From the NCBI RefSeq assembly GCF_006547065.1, contig NZ_CP041243.1:1627001-1691000 (forward strand): a DNA stretch of 64,000 bases. Reading direction: 5' to 3'. A model generated the notes under the pieces. That model did not search any database. It saw nothing but the letters and a program-made list of their open reading frames with translations, and was not told the DNA's origin. Numbering within the stretch: the stretch's first letter is position 1; every line of letters begins with the position of its first letter. The translations under genes were made by a program, and so were the position numbers. The stretch is from Brevundimonas sp. M20 (GTDB lineage Bacteria; Pseudomonadota; Alphaproteobacteria; Caulobacterales; Caulobacteraceae). This document shows, piece by piece, positions 17,595-25,820 of this stretch.

Positions 17595-18209
17595 ATGTCC
17601 GTCTCTCTCTCCAGCAAGGTCGCCTGTGGCGCCGCCGCCGTCGCGGCTGCCGGTCTGCTGCTGGTCCCCGCCAGCGCCTCGGCGCAGGCCTACACCTATC
17701 AGGGCGACCGCTACGGCGGTTCGAACTACTACGGCCAAAGCTACGGCGATCGCTATTACAGCGGCGACCGGTACGACGACCGTTACAGCAGCTACGACTA
17801 TTGCCGCAGCGATCAGAACCAGAGGCGCGCGGCGGGCGCCACCATCGGCGCCGGGATCGGCGCGGTGGCGGGCTCGCAGGCGGCGGCGCGCGGTCGCCGC
17901 ACCGAAGGCAGCATCCTCGGCGGCGTTCTGGGCGCGGTCGTCGGCGGCGCCATCGGCAACGACTCGGCCCGTGACTGCGGACGTTATGACGACCGCGGCT
18001 ACAGCTATCGGGGCTACGACAGCCGTTACGATGATCGCTACGCCCGGGACCGTTACGACGACCGCTATCGCTATGACGACCGCTACGGTTACGGCGACCG
18101 TTCGGACTATCGCAGCGACCGCTACGGTTGCCGCACGGTCGAGACCCGGACCCGCGATTGGAGCGGCCGTCTGGTGACCCGCTACGAGGAAGTCTGCAAC
18201 GGCTACTGA
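17595..18209 (+). CDS. Exported glycine-zipper protein with Tyr/Asp/Arg repeats
   Basis: AAGG lies 9 nt before the ATG at 17595 (a second ATG at 17586 is possible). The signal peptide is about 31 residues (ending SASAQ). A first Tyr/Gly/Asp-rich segment precedes a glycine-zipper hairpin (GATIGAGIGAVAG and GGVLGAVVGGAIGN), as in the Rickettsia 17-kDa antigen/YMGG-like family. Multiple RYDDRY-type repeats follow, and the C-terminus is CRTVETRTRDWSGRLVTRYEEVC, where two cysteines may form a disulfide. It is likely an outer-membrane or periplasmic structural protein. It ends in a strong terminator. Confidence 0.8.
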   Translation: MSVSLSSKVACGAAAVAAAGLLLVPASASAQAYTYQGDRYGGSNYYGQSYGDRYYSGDRYDDRYSSYDYCRSDQNQRRAAGATIGAGIGAVAGSQAAARGRRTEGSILGGVLGAVVGGAIGNDSARDCGRYDDRGYSYRGYDSRYDDRYARDRYDDRYRYDDRYGYGDRSDYRSDRYGCRTVETRTRDWSGRLVTRYEEVCNGY

Positions 18210-18265
18210 CGGGATCGCGTCGCCGGTTATTTTCAGCCCCCCTGTCGATCGGCGATGTGACGGAG

Positions 18266-18297
18266 GCCCCCGGTGGAGAAATCCACCGGGGGCTTTT
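18266..18297 (+). terminator. Rho-independent terminator of the glycine-zipper gene
   Basis: A perfect 12-bp stem, GCCCCCGGTGGA with TCCACCGGGGGC around GAAA, is followed by TTTT. It begins 57 nt after the stop codon. Confidence 0.92.
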
Positions 18298-18300
18298 CAT

Positions 18301-18465
18301 TTCTGGAGGGCGCTAACGCTCGCGACGCGGTCGCTCACTGCTTCAGCGCATTGTCGAACGCCGGCTCTGCGGCGCAATGGCATGCGCGAAGCGCGAGGCC
18401 GCGTCGGGTGGGGTCGGGAGGTCCCGAAGAGCCGACGACCGCGGCCCAACAGAGAAAGCGCAGCG
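18301..18465. repeat. Structured GC-rich intergenic segment, possible repeat element
   Basis: No gene is visible. The segment holds several small inverted repeats (CGCTAACGCTCGCG; CGCCGGCTCTGCGGCG; CGGGAGGTCCCG). The last hairpin, AGCGCAGC-GTTA-GCTGCGCT (18457-18476), has the tlyA stop codon as its loop. The patchwork resembles Caulobacterales intergenic repeats I have seen, but there is no second copy in this window. Confidence 0.35.
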
Positions 18466-19194
18466 TTAGCTGCGCTTCGCCCAAAGAAGATATTCGATGT
18501 TGCCGTCGCCGCCGGTGATGGGGCTTTTGGCGGTCGCCCGGACAGTCCAGCCGCGTGATGTGATCCAGTCGGCGACGTGGGCGAGCGCGGCCTGACGGGC
18601 CTCATCGTCCTTCACGACCCCGCCCCGCCCCACATCGGCGCGGGTCTCCATCTCGAATTGCGGCTTCACCAGCGTGACCAGATCGGCGTCGGGCGCCGCG
18701 AGCGCGAGGGCGACCGGCAGGACCTTGGACAGGCCGATGAAGCTGGCGTCGCAGACGATCAGGTCGGGGGCGTCCGGGATCAGGTCCGGCGTCAGGTCGC
18801 GGGCGTCTGTCTTCTCCAGATTGGTCACGCGCGGATCGGCGGCGATCCGGCGGTGCAACTGCCCCTGCCCCACATCGACCGACCAGACATGGGCGGCGCC
18901 GCGTTCCAGACAGACCTCGGTGAAGCCGCCGGTCGACGCGCCGACGTCCAGCACGGTCCGGCCCTCGACCGCGATCGGCCAAAGGGTCAGGGCGTGATCC
19001 AGCTTCAGGGCGGCGCGGCCGACGAAGCGGTGGGCCTCCTCGGCTTCCAGAACCGCGTCATCGGCGACCTTCTCCGACGGCTTCGAAACGACCCGGCCGT
19101 CCGCCTTGACCAGACCCGCTTCGATGGCTGCCTGGGCCCGCGAACGACTGTCGAACAGTCCTCGCGAGACCAGAAGCTGGTCGATGCGGGTCAT
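18466..19194 (-). CDS. tlyA: TlyA family rRNA 2'-O-methyltransferase
   Basis: Ribose 2'-O-methyltransferase family acting on 16S and/or 23S rRNA. An N-terminal S4 RNA-binding domain (MTRIDQLLVSRGLFDSRSRA) is followed by an FtsJ-like Rossmann domain with LDVGASTGGFTEVCLERG (about residues 83-100), ICDASFIGL and LVKPQFE, containing the K-D-K-E-type residues. The ATG at 19194 starts the canonical S4 sequence; the open frame upstream lies in a repeat element. The length of 242 residues is normal. The stop codon sits in the loop of a hairpin. Confidence 0.93.
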   Translation of the reverse strand: MTRIDQLLVSRGLFDSRSRAQAAIEAGLVKADGRVVSKPSEKVADDAVLEAEEAHRFVGRAALKLDHALTLWPIAVEGRTVLDVGASTGGFTEVCLERGAAHVWSVDVGQGQLHRRIAADPRVTNLEKTDARDLTPDLIPDAPDLIVCDASFIGLSKVLPVALALAAPDADLVTLVKPQFEMETRADVGRGGVVKDDEARQAALAHVADWITSRGWTVRATAKSPITGGDGNIEYLLWAKRS

Positions 19195-19198
19195 AGTT

Positions 19199-19313
19199 CC
19201 TCTCCGCCCCGCGGAGGGGGGGCATCCGAAGGATGGTGGAGGGGTGTTGAAGCGAGCCCGGAGCCGGCGCCCCTCCACCGCTTCGCGGTCCCCCTCCCCC
19301 GATGGGGGAGGAA
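19199..19313. repeat. Composite inverted-repeat element (copy A)
   Basis: Outer arm CCTCTCCG with a local hairpin, then TGGTGGAGGGGTG, a spacer of about 22 nt, the complementary CGCCCCTCCACC, CGCTTCGCGG, and the hairpin CCTCCCCC-GAT-GGGGGAGG. The whole unit is a GC-rich cruciform-like structure between valS and tlyA. A diverged element with the same layout lies at 55695-55850. It looks like a small non-coding repeat or MITE-like element. Confidence 0.7.
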
Positions 19314-19321
19314 CGTGATCG

Positions 19322-22135
19322 TCACAGCGCTTCCAGACGCTTTAGCGCGGCCTCGAGGCGGGCCTTGCCGGCTTCGGCCTCGGCCAGCTTCTCGCGCTGT
19401 TCGTCGACGACTTCCGGCGCGGCGCGTGAGACGAAGTTGGGGTTGCCCAGCTTCTTGTTCACGTGGCCGATGTCGCTGTCGAAGGCGGCGATTTCCTTGA
19501 CCAGACGAGCCTTCTCGGCGGTCAGGTCGATGATTTCGGCCAGTGACAGGGCCGCCGTGTCGCCGTTGATGACCAGCGAGACGGCGCCGGTCGGAAGAGC
19601 GTCGGCGAGCGTCACTTCGGACACGCGGGCCAGGGTCAGGATCAGGGGGCGGTGCAGTTCGACCAGACGGGCGTTCTCCGCCGACGGGGCGACGAAGGTC
19701 AGCGGCGGCTTGGCCGACGGCGGGACATTCATCTCAGCGCGCAGTTGGCGCACCTCGGTGACCAGATCGACCAGCCAGCCGATCTCGGCGTCGGCGGCGA
19801 CGTCGATGAAGCTGTCCGGCAGCACCGGCCAGGCGGCGCCAATCAGGGTCGCCTCGGTGCGGGGCGCGCCCTCTTCCGCCAGCTTGTCCCACAGCTCTTC
19901 GGTGATGAAGGGCATGACCGGGTGCATCAGCTTCAGGGTCTGGTCGAGCGTCCAGGCGGTCATGGCGCGGGTCTCGGCCTTTGCGGCCTCGTCCGAGCCC
20001 TGGAAGACCGGCTTGGCCAGTTCCAGATACCAGTCGCAGAAGACGTTCCAGACGAAGCGGTACAGGGCCGAGGCGGCGTCGTCGAAACGACCGCCTTCGA
20101 TGGCGTCCGACACCTGACGTTCGGCCTTGGTCAGCTCGCCGCGAATCCAGCGGTTGATCGACTGCTGGACGGTCGCGGGATCGAAGCCCTCGACGCGCTT
20201 CGCCTCGTTCATCTGGCTGAAGCGGGCCGCATTCCACAGCTTGGTGCCGAAGTTGCGATAACCTTCAATACGTTGCTTCGACAGTTTAATGTCGCGTGTG
20301 CCCGACAGGATGGCCATGGTGAAGCGCAGCGGATCGGCGCCCAGCTCGTCGATGATGCCGAGGGGGTCGATGACGTTCCCCTTCGACTTGCTCATCTTCT
20401 GGCCCTTCTCGTCGCGGACCAGACCATTGATGATGACCCGCTTGAACGGAACCTCATCCATGAAATGAAGTCCCATCATCATCATCCGGGCCACCCAGAA
20501 GAAGATGATGTCCGCCGCCGTGACCAGGTCGCTGGTCGGATAAAACCGCTCCAGATCCTCGGTCTTCTCGGGCCAGCCCATGGTCGAGAACGGCCACAGG
20601 GCCGAGCTGAACCAGGTATCCAGAACGTCCTCGTCCTGCGTCAGCATGACCTCGGAATCATAGTCCGACATCGCCTGTTCGCGGGCGTCCTCTTCCGTCT
20701 CGGCGACATAGATCTCACCATTCGGCCCGTACCAGGCCGGGATCCGGTGCCCCCACCACAGCTGGCGCGACACGCACCACGGTTCGATGTTGCGCAGCCA
20801 CTCGAAATAGATCTTCTCATAAGACTTCGGCTCGAACACCGTCGCACCCGTCTCCACCGCCTTGATCGCGGGCTGGGCCAGGGTGTGGGCGTCGACGTAC
20901 CACTGGTCCGTCAGCCACGGCTCGATGACCACGCCGGACCGGTCGCCGTGCGGAACAACGTGTTTGGTTTTCTCGATCTCGCGCAGCCAGCCTTCCGCCT
21001 CGGCGCGGGCGATGATGGCCTTGCGCGCGGCGAAGCGGTCAAGGCCCTGCAGATCACGAGGAATCTCATTCTCGATGAGCCACAGTTCCGGGCCGTAGTC
21101 TAACGCGTCGGTCCCGGGGATTTCCTTATAGGTGACGTCCGCTGCACTCAGGATTTGAGCGTATTGGTTCAAGATGTTGATGGAGCGTAGTCCCGCCCGC
21201 TTGCCGACCTGGAAATCGTTGAAGTCGTGGGCCGGGGTGATCTTCACCGCGCCAGAGCCTTTTGTCGGGTCGGCATACTCATCGGCGACGATGGGTATGC
21301 GGCGGCCCGTGATCGGCAGGATCACTTCATTGCCAACGATGGAAGCATAGCGCGCGTCGTCCGGATGCACCGCCACGCCGGTGTCGCCCAGCATCGTCTC
21401 CGGCCTCGTCGTGGCCACGACGATGAAGTCGCGGGTTTCCCATTTGGTCGGCTCGCCCGCCTCGTCGAAGGCGATCGGGTGTTCGTAAGTCACGCCGTCC
21501 GCCAGCGGATAGGCAAAATGCCAGTAGTGGCCCTCGACCTCGCGCTGTTCGACCTCCAGGTCGCTGATCGCCGTCTGGAAATGCGGGTCCCAGTTCACCA
21601 GCCGCTTGTCGCGATAGATCAGGCCCTCCTTGTGCAACTGGACGAAGACCTTGCGGACAGCGGCGTTCAGACCCTCGTCGAGGGTGAAGCGCTCGCGCGA
21701 CCAGTCGCAGGACGAGCCCAGACGGCGCAGCTGGCGGACGATGGTCCCGCCGGATTCGGCCTTCCACTCCCAGACCTTGTCGACGAAGGCGTCGCGGCCC
21801 ATTTCGCGCCGCCCGACATTGCCGGCGGCGGCCATCTGGCGCTCGACCACCATCTGGGTGGCGATGCCCGCGTGGTCGGTGCCCGGCAGCCAGAGAACGG
21901 CCTTGCCCTTCATCCGGTGATAGCGGGCCAGAATGTCCTGAAGCGTGTTGTTCAGCGCGTGGCCGATGTGCAGCGAGCCGGTCACGTTCGGCGGCGGGAT
22001 GACGATCGAATAGGCGTCGGCGGCTCCGTCCGTGGCCACGGCGGCGCGGGGCGCGAACAGGCCGCTGTCCTCCCACATCGCGTACAGCCGGGGTTCAGCG
22101 GATTTCGGATCGAAAGTCTTGTCGAGCATGGTCAT
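19322..22135 (-). CDS. valS: Valyl-tRNA synthetase
   Basis: A class I synthetase that charges tRNA-Val. Signatures are [19 protein letters not shown] (HIGH at residues 56-59), the CP1 editing region with [34 protein letters not shown], and a C-terminal coiled coil (about residues 870-937: [19 protein letters not shown]) characteristic of ValRS. The 937 residues are normal. The start is ATG 22135, with 22129 (MLDKTF) as the alternative. It lies immediately downstream of popZ, as in Caulobacter. A perfect 9-bp hairpin lies just upstream. Confidence 0.98.
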   Translation of the reverse strand: MTMLDKTFDPKSAEPRLYAMWEDSGLFAPRAAVATDGAADAYSIVIPPPNVTGSLHIGHALNNTLQDILARYHRMKGKAVLWLPGTDHAGIATQMVVERQMAAAGNVGRREMGRDAFVDKVWEWKAESGGTIVRQLRRLGSSCDWSRERFTLDEGLNAAVRKVFVQLHKEGLIYRDKRLVNWDPHFQTAISDLEVEQREVEGHYWHFAYPLADGVTYEHPIAFDEAGEPTKWETRDFIVVATTRPETMLGDTGVAVHPDDARYASIVGNEVILPITGRRIPIVADEYADPTKGSGAVKITPAHDFNDFQVGKRAGLRSINILNQYAQILSAADVTYKEIPGTDALDYGPELWLIENEIPRDLQGLDRFAARKAIIARAEAEGWLREIEKTKHVVPHGDRSGVVIEPWLTDQWYVDAHTLAQPAIKAVETGATVFEPKSYEKIYFEWLRNIEPWCVSRQLWWGHRIPAWYGPNGEIYVAETEEDAREQAMSDYDSEVMLTQDEDVLDTWFSSALWPFSTMGWPEKTEDLERFYPTSDLVTAADIIFFWVARMMMMGLHFMDEVPFKRVIINGLVRDEKGQKMSKSKGNVIDPLGIIDELGADPLRFTMAILSGTRDIKLSKQRIEGYRNFGTKLWNAARFSQMNEAKRVEGFDPATVQQSINRWIRGELTKAERQVSDAIEGGRFDDAASALYRFVWNVFCDWYLELAKPVFQGSDEAAKAETRAMTAWTLDQTLKLMHPVMPFITEELWDKLAEEGAPRTEATLIGAAWPVLPDSFIDVAADAEIGWLVDLVTEVRQLRAEMNVPPSAKPPLTFVAPSAENARLVELHRPLILTLARVSEVTLADALPTGAVSLVINGDTAALSLAEIIDLTAEKARLVKEIAAFDSDIGHVNKKLGNPNFVSRAAPEVVDEQREKLAEAEAGKARLEAALKRLEAL

Positions 22136-22149
22136 TCTTTTGGCCTATC

Positions 22150-22170
22150 GCGACACGCACGGCGTGTCGC
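22150..22170 (-). promoter_or_regulatory. Perfect hairpin just upstream of valS
   Basis: GCGACACGC (22150-22158) and GCGTGTCGC (22162-22170) form a 9-bp stem with a 3-nt loop, 15 nt from the valS start. No T run follows on the minus strand, so it is not a standard terminator. It may be an mRNA leader hairpin or an operator. Confidence 0.45.
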
Positions 22171-22193
22171 TGCTGGAGGCGGTTCGCGAAAAG

Positions 22194-22220
22194 AAAAGGG
22201 CGGCCCCGCCGGAGCCGCCC
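22194..22220 (-). terminator. Rho-independent terminator of popZ
   Basis: On the minus strand GGGCGGC pairs with GCCGCCC around TCCGGCGGG and TTTTCTT follows, 39 nt beyond the popZ stop. It separates popZ from valS. Confidence 0.8.
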
Positions 22221-22258
22221 TGTGGTGATCTAGTGAAGATCGGTGTGCAGGTGAAGGC

Positions 22259-22912
22259 TTAGCCGGCCGAGCGGGCGATACGTTCTACTTCCTTGCGTAC
22301 CTCAGCCTCGACGATGCCCGGCAGGTTGGCGTCGAGCCAATCCTTGAGCATCGGGCGCAGCATTTCGGCGACCATGGCCTCGACGGTCGAGCCGCTGGCG
22401 AAGGTCAGGTCGGTCGACGACGACGCGGGCGTGGCGGCCGGCTTCTGGAAGCTGGCGGCCAGACCGGCGAAGGCCGAGGCGGCGCTGGCGGCGGCGCTTT
22501 CGCCGACGAGCGAGTCGTAATGGGGTGTCGGGACCGAAGGATGCTCCGGCGTGTGGATTTCCGGCGGCGGGGCGAAGACCGATTCGCTGACCGGCTCGGC
22601 CGGGAACGGCTCCGGCTCAGCGACCGGAGACAGGTCCAGGTCGCCGATGCTGTCAGTGGCCGGGGCTTCGTAAGTGTCGGTCAGTTCGAGAACGTCTTCC
22701 TCGACCGGCTCGGGCTCGGGCGCCGGGGCCGGCGCGGCGGCGATGACCGGTTCAGGCGCCGGGGCGGGTTCGGGAGCCGGGGCCGGCGCGGGTTCCGGCG
22801 CAGGCGCGGGCGCGGCGGCGGTTTCGGCCGGCGCGTCGTCCTCGGAGATGATCCGGCGGATGGACGCCAGGATTTCCTCCATCGTCGGTTCCTGGGCGGT
22901 CTGGTCGGTCAT
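22259..22912 (-). CDS. popZ: Polar organising protein PopZ (DUF2497 family)
   Basis: Cell-pole matrix protein that in Caulobacter anchors the ParB-origin complex and recruits polar regulators. The N-terminal interaction helix QEPTMEEILASIRRIISED (residues 7-25) is nearly identical to the known protein as I remember it. A long Pro/Ala/Glu linker follows (about residues 30-145, with APAPEPAPAPAPEP). The C-terminal oligomerisation helices are VEAMVAEMLRPMLKDWLD and NLPGIVEAEVRKEVERIAR. At 217 residues it is longer than the Caulobacter protein (177 residues as I recall), the excess being in the linker. Synteny valS-popZ-tolC-pcm matches Caulobacter. Confidence 0.95.
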   Translation of the reverse strand: MTDQTAQEPTMEEILASIRRIISEDDAPAETAAAPAPAPEPAPAPAPEPAPAPEPVIAAAPAPAPEPEPVEEDVLELTDTYEAPATDSIGDLDLSPVAEPEPFPAEPVSESVFAPPPEIHTPEHPSVPTPHYDSLVGESAAASAASAFAGLAASFQKPAATPASSSTDLTFASGSTVEAMVAEMLRPMLKDWLDANLPGIVEAEVRKEVERIARSAG

Positions 22913-23062
22913 GGCTGTATCCCGGACGCCCACTCAGGCGGGCGATCTGATCGAAAAACTGGCGTGCGAAGCGGTTCCCCGCCCCGCACGATTGTCGTCG
23001 CATCTCAGCCCGCCGGAATCAACGGGCGTTTTTCCCCCGCCGCGAGAGTCGCGCAGGAGGCT

Positions 23063-24568
23063 TCAGTCGCGCGGCGCGGTCCGCACGATCTCGGACTTCA
23101 GCTGGGCGTCCACCGGAGCGTCCTCGGCGTCGGCGGCCGGCGTGATGCGCGGCGCGGCGACACGGTCGAGGGTTTCGACAACGCCGTCCCACGGCAGGGC
23201 GCCCCGGTTGCGGACGCGCTGGTAGTTGGCGGCAGGGTCATAGGCGGTCAGGGTCGGATCGAGGTCCGGGCCTTCCAGCCTGCCCATGGCGGCCAGCAGA
23301 TTGGCCTGGGCGACGTATTCGTTGCGCTGGGCGCTGGCCAGGGTGACCTCGGCGTTCCGCAGTTCCAGTTCCTGGTTCAGCACGTCCAGAGTGGTGCGCA
23401 GACCGACCTGGGCCTCCTGACGCACGCCTTCGGCGGCGACGGTGGCGGCGCGAACCGCTTCCTGACCGGCCTGCAGGGTGGCGCGGGCCGAGATCGACTG
23501 GGCGTAGGCCGAGCTGACGGCCTGCAAGGTGTTGCGGCGCTCGCCCTCGACGCTGATCTGGGCGGCGTTCGAGCGTTCCAGGGCCTGGGCGACGCGCGAC
23601 GAGTTCAGGCCGCCGGTGAACAGCGGCACCGACAGGGTCGCGCCGGCGGTCAGACGGGTGTTGTCGCCGATGTCGCCGATGCGGTCGAAGTCCGCGTTGG
23701 AGCCGCCGTAGCTGGCGGTGGCGCGCAGCGACGGCAGGAACTCGGCCTTGGCGGCGGCGACATTGGCTTCAGCCGCCTGCAGCGTATAGGTCGCGGCGCG
23801 AACGCCGGGGTTGTCGACCAGAGCGACGTCCAGCGCGGCGTCGAAGTCGGACGGCACGCCCGGCAGGACCGGCATCGGGGCCAGATCGCCCGGCGTCTGG
23901 CCGACGACGGCGGCGTAGGCGGCGCGCGAGACGGACAGCTGCGCGCGGGCGTTGGCCAGATCGGCTTCCGACTGGGCCAGACGGGCTTCGGACTGGGCGA
24001 CGTCGGTGCGGGTGATCTCGCCGACTTCGAAACGGGCGGTCGATTCGTCCAGCTGACGACGCAGGACCGTCAGGTTGGCTTCGCGGATGCGCAGGATTTC
24101 GGTGTCGCGGATGACGTCGGCGTAGGACTGGATCACCAGAGCCAGAACGCTTTGCTCGATGTCACGCAGGTTCTCGCGTCCGGCCAGAATGTCGGCCTCG
24201 GCGGCGGTGATGGCGTGGGCGACGCGGCCGCCGGTCCAGATGTTCTGGCCCAGACCGATGCTGGCCGAGGCGCTGTCGCTGTCGTCGACGCCGCCCGAGG
24301 TGAACGGCGGCGTGCCGGTCACCGGCGAATCCGTGCGGGTGTAGGAGCCGCTCAGGGTCACATCGAGCGTGGGCCGCAGGCCGGCGCGGGCCTGAACGAT
24401 GCTTTCGTCCAGCGCGCGCTGGTTGGCGCGTTGGGCCAGCAGCGAGGGGTTGGTGCGGTAGGCCAGCGCGATGGCTTCCTGCAGGGTGTCCGCCCAGGCC
24501 GGGGCGCCGATACCGGCGATCACGGCGATGACGGCGACCGAAGTAAGTGCGCGCGAGCGTTTCAGCAT
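23063..24568 (-). CDS. tolC: TolC-family outer membrane efflux/secretion protein
   Basis: Outer-membrane channel component for type I secretion or RND efflux. ATG 24568 is used because AGGAACC precedes it and a signal peptide follows (MLKRSRALTSV ... GAPAWA). Two OEP repeats are visible: SLLAQRANQRALDESI with the first helical domain, and NPGVRAATYTLQAAEANVAAAKAEFLPSLRAT with the second; SYTRTDSP and GATLSVPLFTGG are the beta-barrel edges. The TolC-type proteobacterial signature LRTTLDVLNQELEL is near residue 400. In Caulobacter the gene beside popZ encodes an S-layer secretion TolC homologue (RsaF), so type I export is possible. Confidence 0.93.
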   Translation of the reverse strand: MLKRSRALTSVAVIAVIAGIGAPAWADTLQEAIALAYRTNPSLLAQRANQRALDESIVQARAGLRPTLDVTLSGSYTRTDSPVTGTPPFTSGGVDDSDSASASIGLGQNIWTGGRVAHAITAAEADILAGRENLRDIEQSVLALVIQSYADVIRDTEILRIREANLTVLRRQLDESTARFEVGEITRTDVAQSEARLAQSEADLANARAQLSVSRAAYAAVVGQTPGDLAPMPVLPGVPSDFDAALDVALVDNPGVRAATYTLQAAEANVAAAKAEFLPSLRATASYGGSNADFDRIGDIGDNTRLTAGATLSVPLFTGGLNSSRVAQALERSNAAQISVEGERRNTLQAVSSAYAQSISARATLQAGQEAVRAATVAAEGVRQEAQVGLRTTLDVLNQELELRNAEVTLASAQRNEYVAQANLLAAMGRLEGPDLDPTLTAYDPAANYQRVRNRGALPWDGVVETLDRVAAPRITPAADAEDAPVDAQLKSEIVRTAPRD

Positions 24569-24692
24569 GATGGTTCCTGCCTGGCGCTGGGAGTGCGCCC
24601 TCATAACGTACAGCCTGATGCGGGACGGATTATGCCCGCGCCAGTTAAGTTTTTTTCACGCGTCGAGCCGCGGTCTCCGTCGGAGACGCCAA

Positions 24693-25322
24693 CTAGAGGG
24701 CGAAGGTGGGCTCCGGCGCCAGTTCCGCAAGCAGCGGCGGGGCGGCGTCGAACAATTCCTTGCGCGATATGCCCTGTTCGCCACGCACATAGAGGACGGC
24801 CTTGCCGGCGGGGCCGGTGCGCTCGACGACGGCCAGACGCCCGCCGACGGACAGGGCCTTCAACCAGGCCTCAGGGCGGCCCGGGACGGCGGCTTCCGAA
24901 ACGATGATATCGTAGCCCTCGCCCGAGGCGGCGGTCAGCGGCGCGACGACGGTGGCGACGCCGTCGGTCGCCAGGGCCGCGCCGGCGACGTCGAACACGG
25001 CGGGGTCCGATTCCTGGGCGGTGACATTCAGGCCCATCCGCGCCAGCACGGCGGCGGCATAGGGGGCGGCGACGGCCAGGGCGCGCTCGCCTTCGCGGGC
25101 ATGCAGGGACATCAGCAGCTTGGACACGTCACGGGCCAGCATCAGGCGACGATCACCGGCGATCTCGACCTCGACCTCGGCATAGGCGGAGAAGGCGCGG
25201 TCAGCGGGAACGAATGCTTCGCGCGACACGGCCAGCAGGGCGGCCTGCAGGGCGCGATCCGTGACATCGTTGACCCGAACCTGGCTGTCGACCATGGCCT
25301 TGCGTGCGGCGGCGAAATCCAT
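24693..25322 (-). CDS. Pcm-like protein with degenerate SAM-binding motif
   Basis: A 209-residue relative of protein-L-isoaspartate O-methyltransferase. The N-terminus MDFAAARKAMVDSQVRVNDV matches the family start, and REAFVPADR matches the conserved pre-motif region. The expected SAM motif I (VLEIGTGSGY in the second Pcm at 51613) is replaced by ALAVAAPYAAAVLARMG with no glycine loop. YDIIVSEAAVP occupies the motif II position and VGGRLAVVE the later strand. It may be a non-catalytic paralogue. It lies upstream of tolC on the same strand, as in Caulobacter. Confidence 0.8.
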   Translation of the reverse strand: MDFAAARKAMVDSQVRVNDVTDRALQAALLAVSREAFVPADRAFSAYAEVEVEIAGDRRLMLARDVSKLLMSLHAREGERALAVAAPYAAAVLARMGLNVTAQESDPAVFDVAGAALATDGVATVVAPLTAASGEGYDIIVSEAAVPGRPEAWLKALSVGGRLAVVERTGPAGKAVLYVRGEQGISRKELFDAAPPLLAELAPEPTFAL

Positions 25323-25439
25323 TTTGGAAGAATCCTGCTGAAATCTGGCGCGCTTATAGGTCTGTGCGTTGCAGCGGACAATCCGATCTGATAGCGAACC
25401 CGCCTCGCGATGGACGGCCTGGTTCTTCCAGGGCTCTCT

Positions 25440-25513
25440 GGCCTGATGGCGGAGTGGTTACGCAGCGGACTGCAAATCCGTGTACGCCGGTTCGATTCCG
25501 GCTCAGGCCTCCA
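25440..25513 (+). tRNA. tRNA-Cys (anticodon GCA)
   Basis: The acceptor GGCCTGA pairs with TCAGGCC; U73 and an encoded CCA follow. The anticodon loop CTGCAAA gives anticodon GCA. The T arm contains GGTTCGATTCC. The length is 74 nt. Confidence 0.97.
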
Positions 25514-25605
25514 TCGCGAGAATTTCCCCTTCAGATCGATCTGCATGACGCGCACAGATTCGCGCGCCGACTTTCGTCGCGCGTTCCTCGAAGATTTTCT
25601 GCCCT

Positions 25606-25728
25606 TCAGGCGACCGGGGCGGTGATCCAGCCGATGGCTCCGGCCGCGCCGACAGCTGCGGCGACCACGGCGACGGCGATGCCGACGCGCGCGTTGCGAC
25701 TTACGAAAACGAGAATACCGCCAAACAT
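25606..25728 (-). CDS. Possible small membrane protein (40 aa)
   Basis: An ORF of 40 residues starting MFGGILVFVSRNARV with one hydrophobic helix containing GIAVAVVAAAVGAAGAIGW, rich in small residues, ending TAPVA. AGGGG lies about 6 nt before the ATG. It is the only coding candidate in the 300-nt gap between tRNA-Cys and the TrmH gene. No homologue is known to me, and the call rests on composition and the ribosome-binding site alone. Confidence 0.4.
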   Translation of the reverse strand: MFGGILVFVSRNARVGIAVAVVAAAVGAAGAIGWITAPVA

Positions 25729-25820
25729 AGCAACGCCCCTTCCCCGGACATGGCTACAGCGACACAGGTCCAGCGCTCCATCAAGGTGTACAAAGCGTTA
25801 ATCGCGATTTGGTGATCGCT

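Noticed and set aside
22136..22258. T-box riboswitch before valS (also considered for proS, serS and gltX)
   Set aside because: No AGGGTGGNACCGCG-type T-box sequence in any of these leaders.
22520..24907. Open reading frame of 795 codons on the plus strand opposite popZ and tolC
   Set aside because: It spans two genuine genes and their gap, has biased low-complexity composition, and has no ribosome-binding site or recognisable domain.
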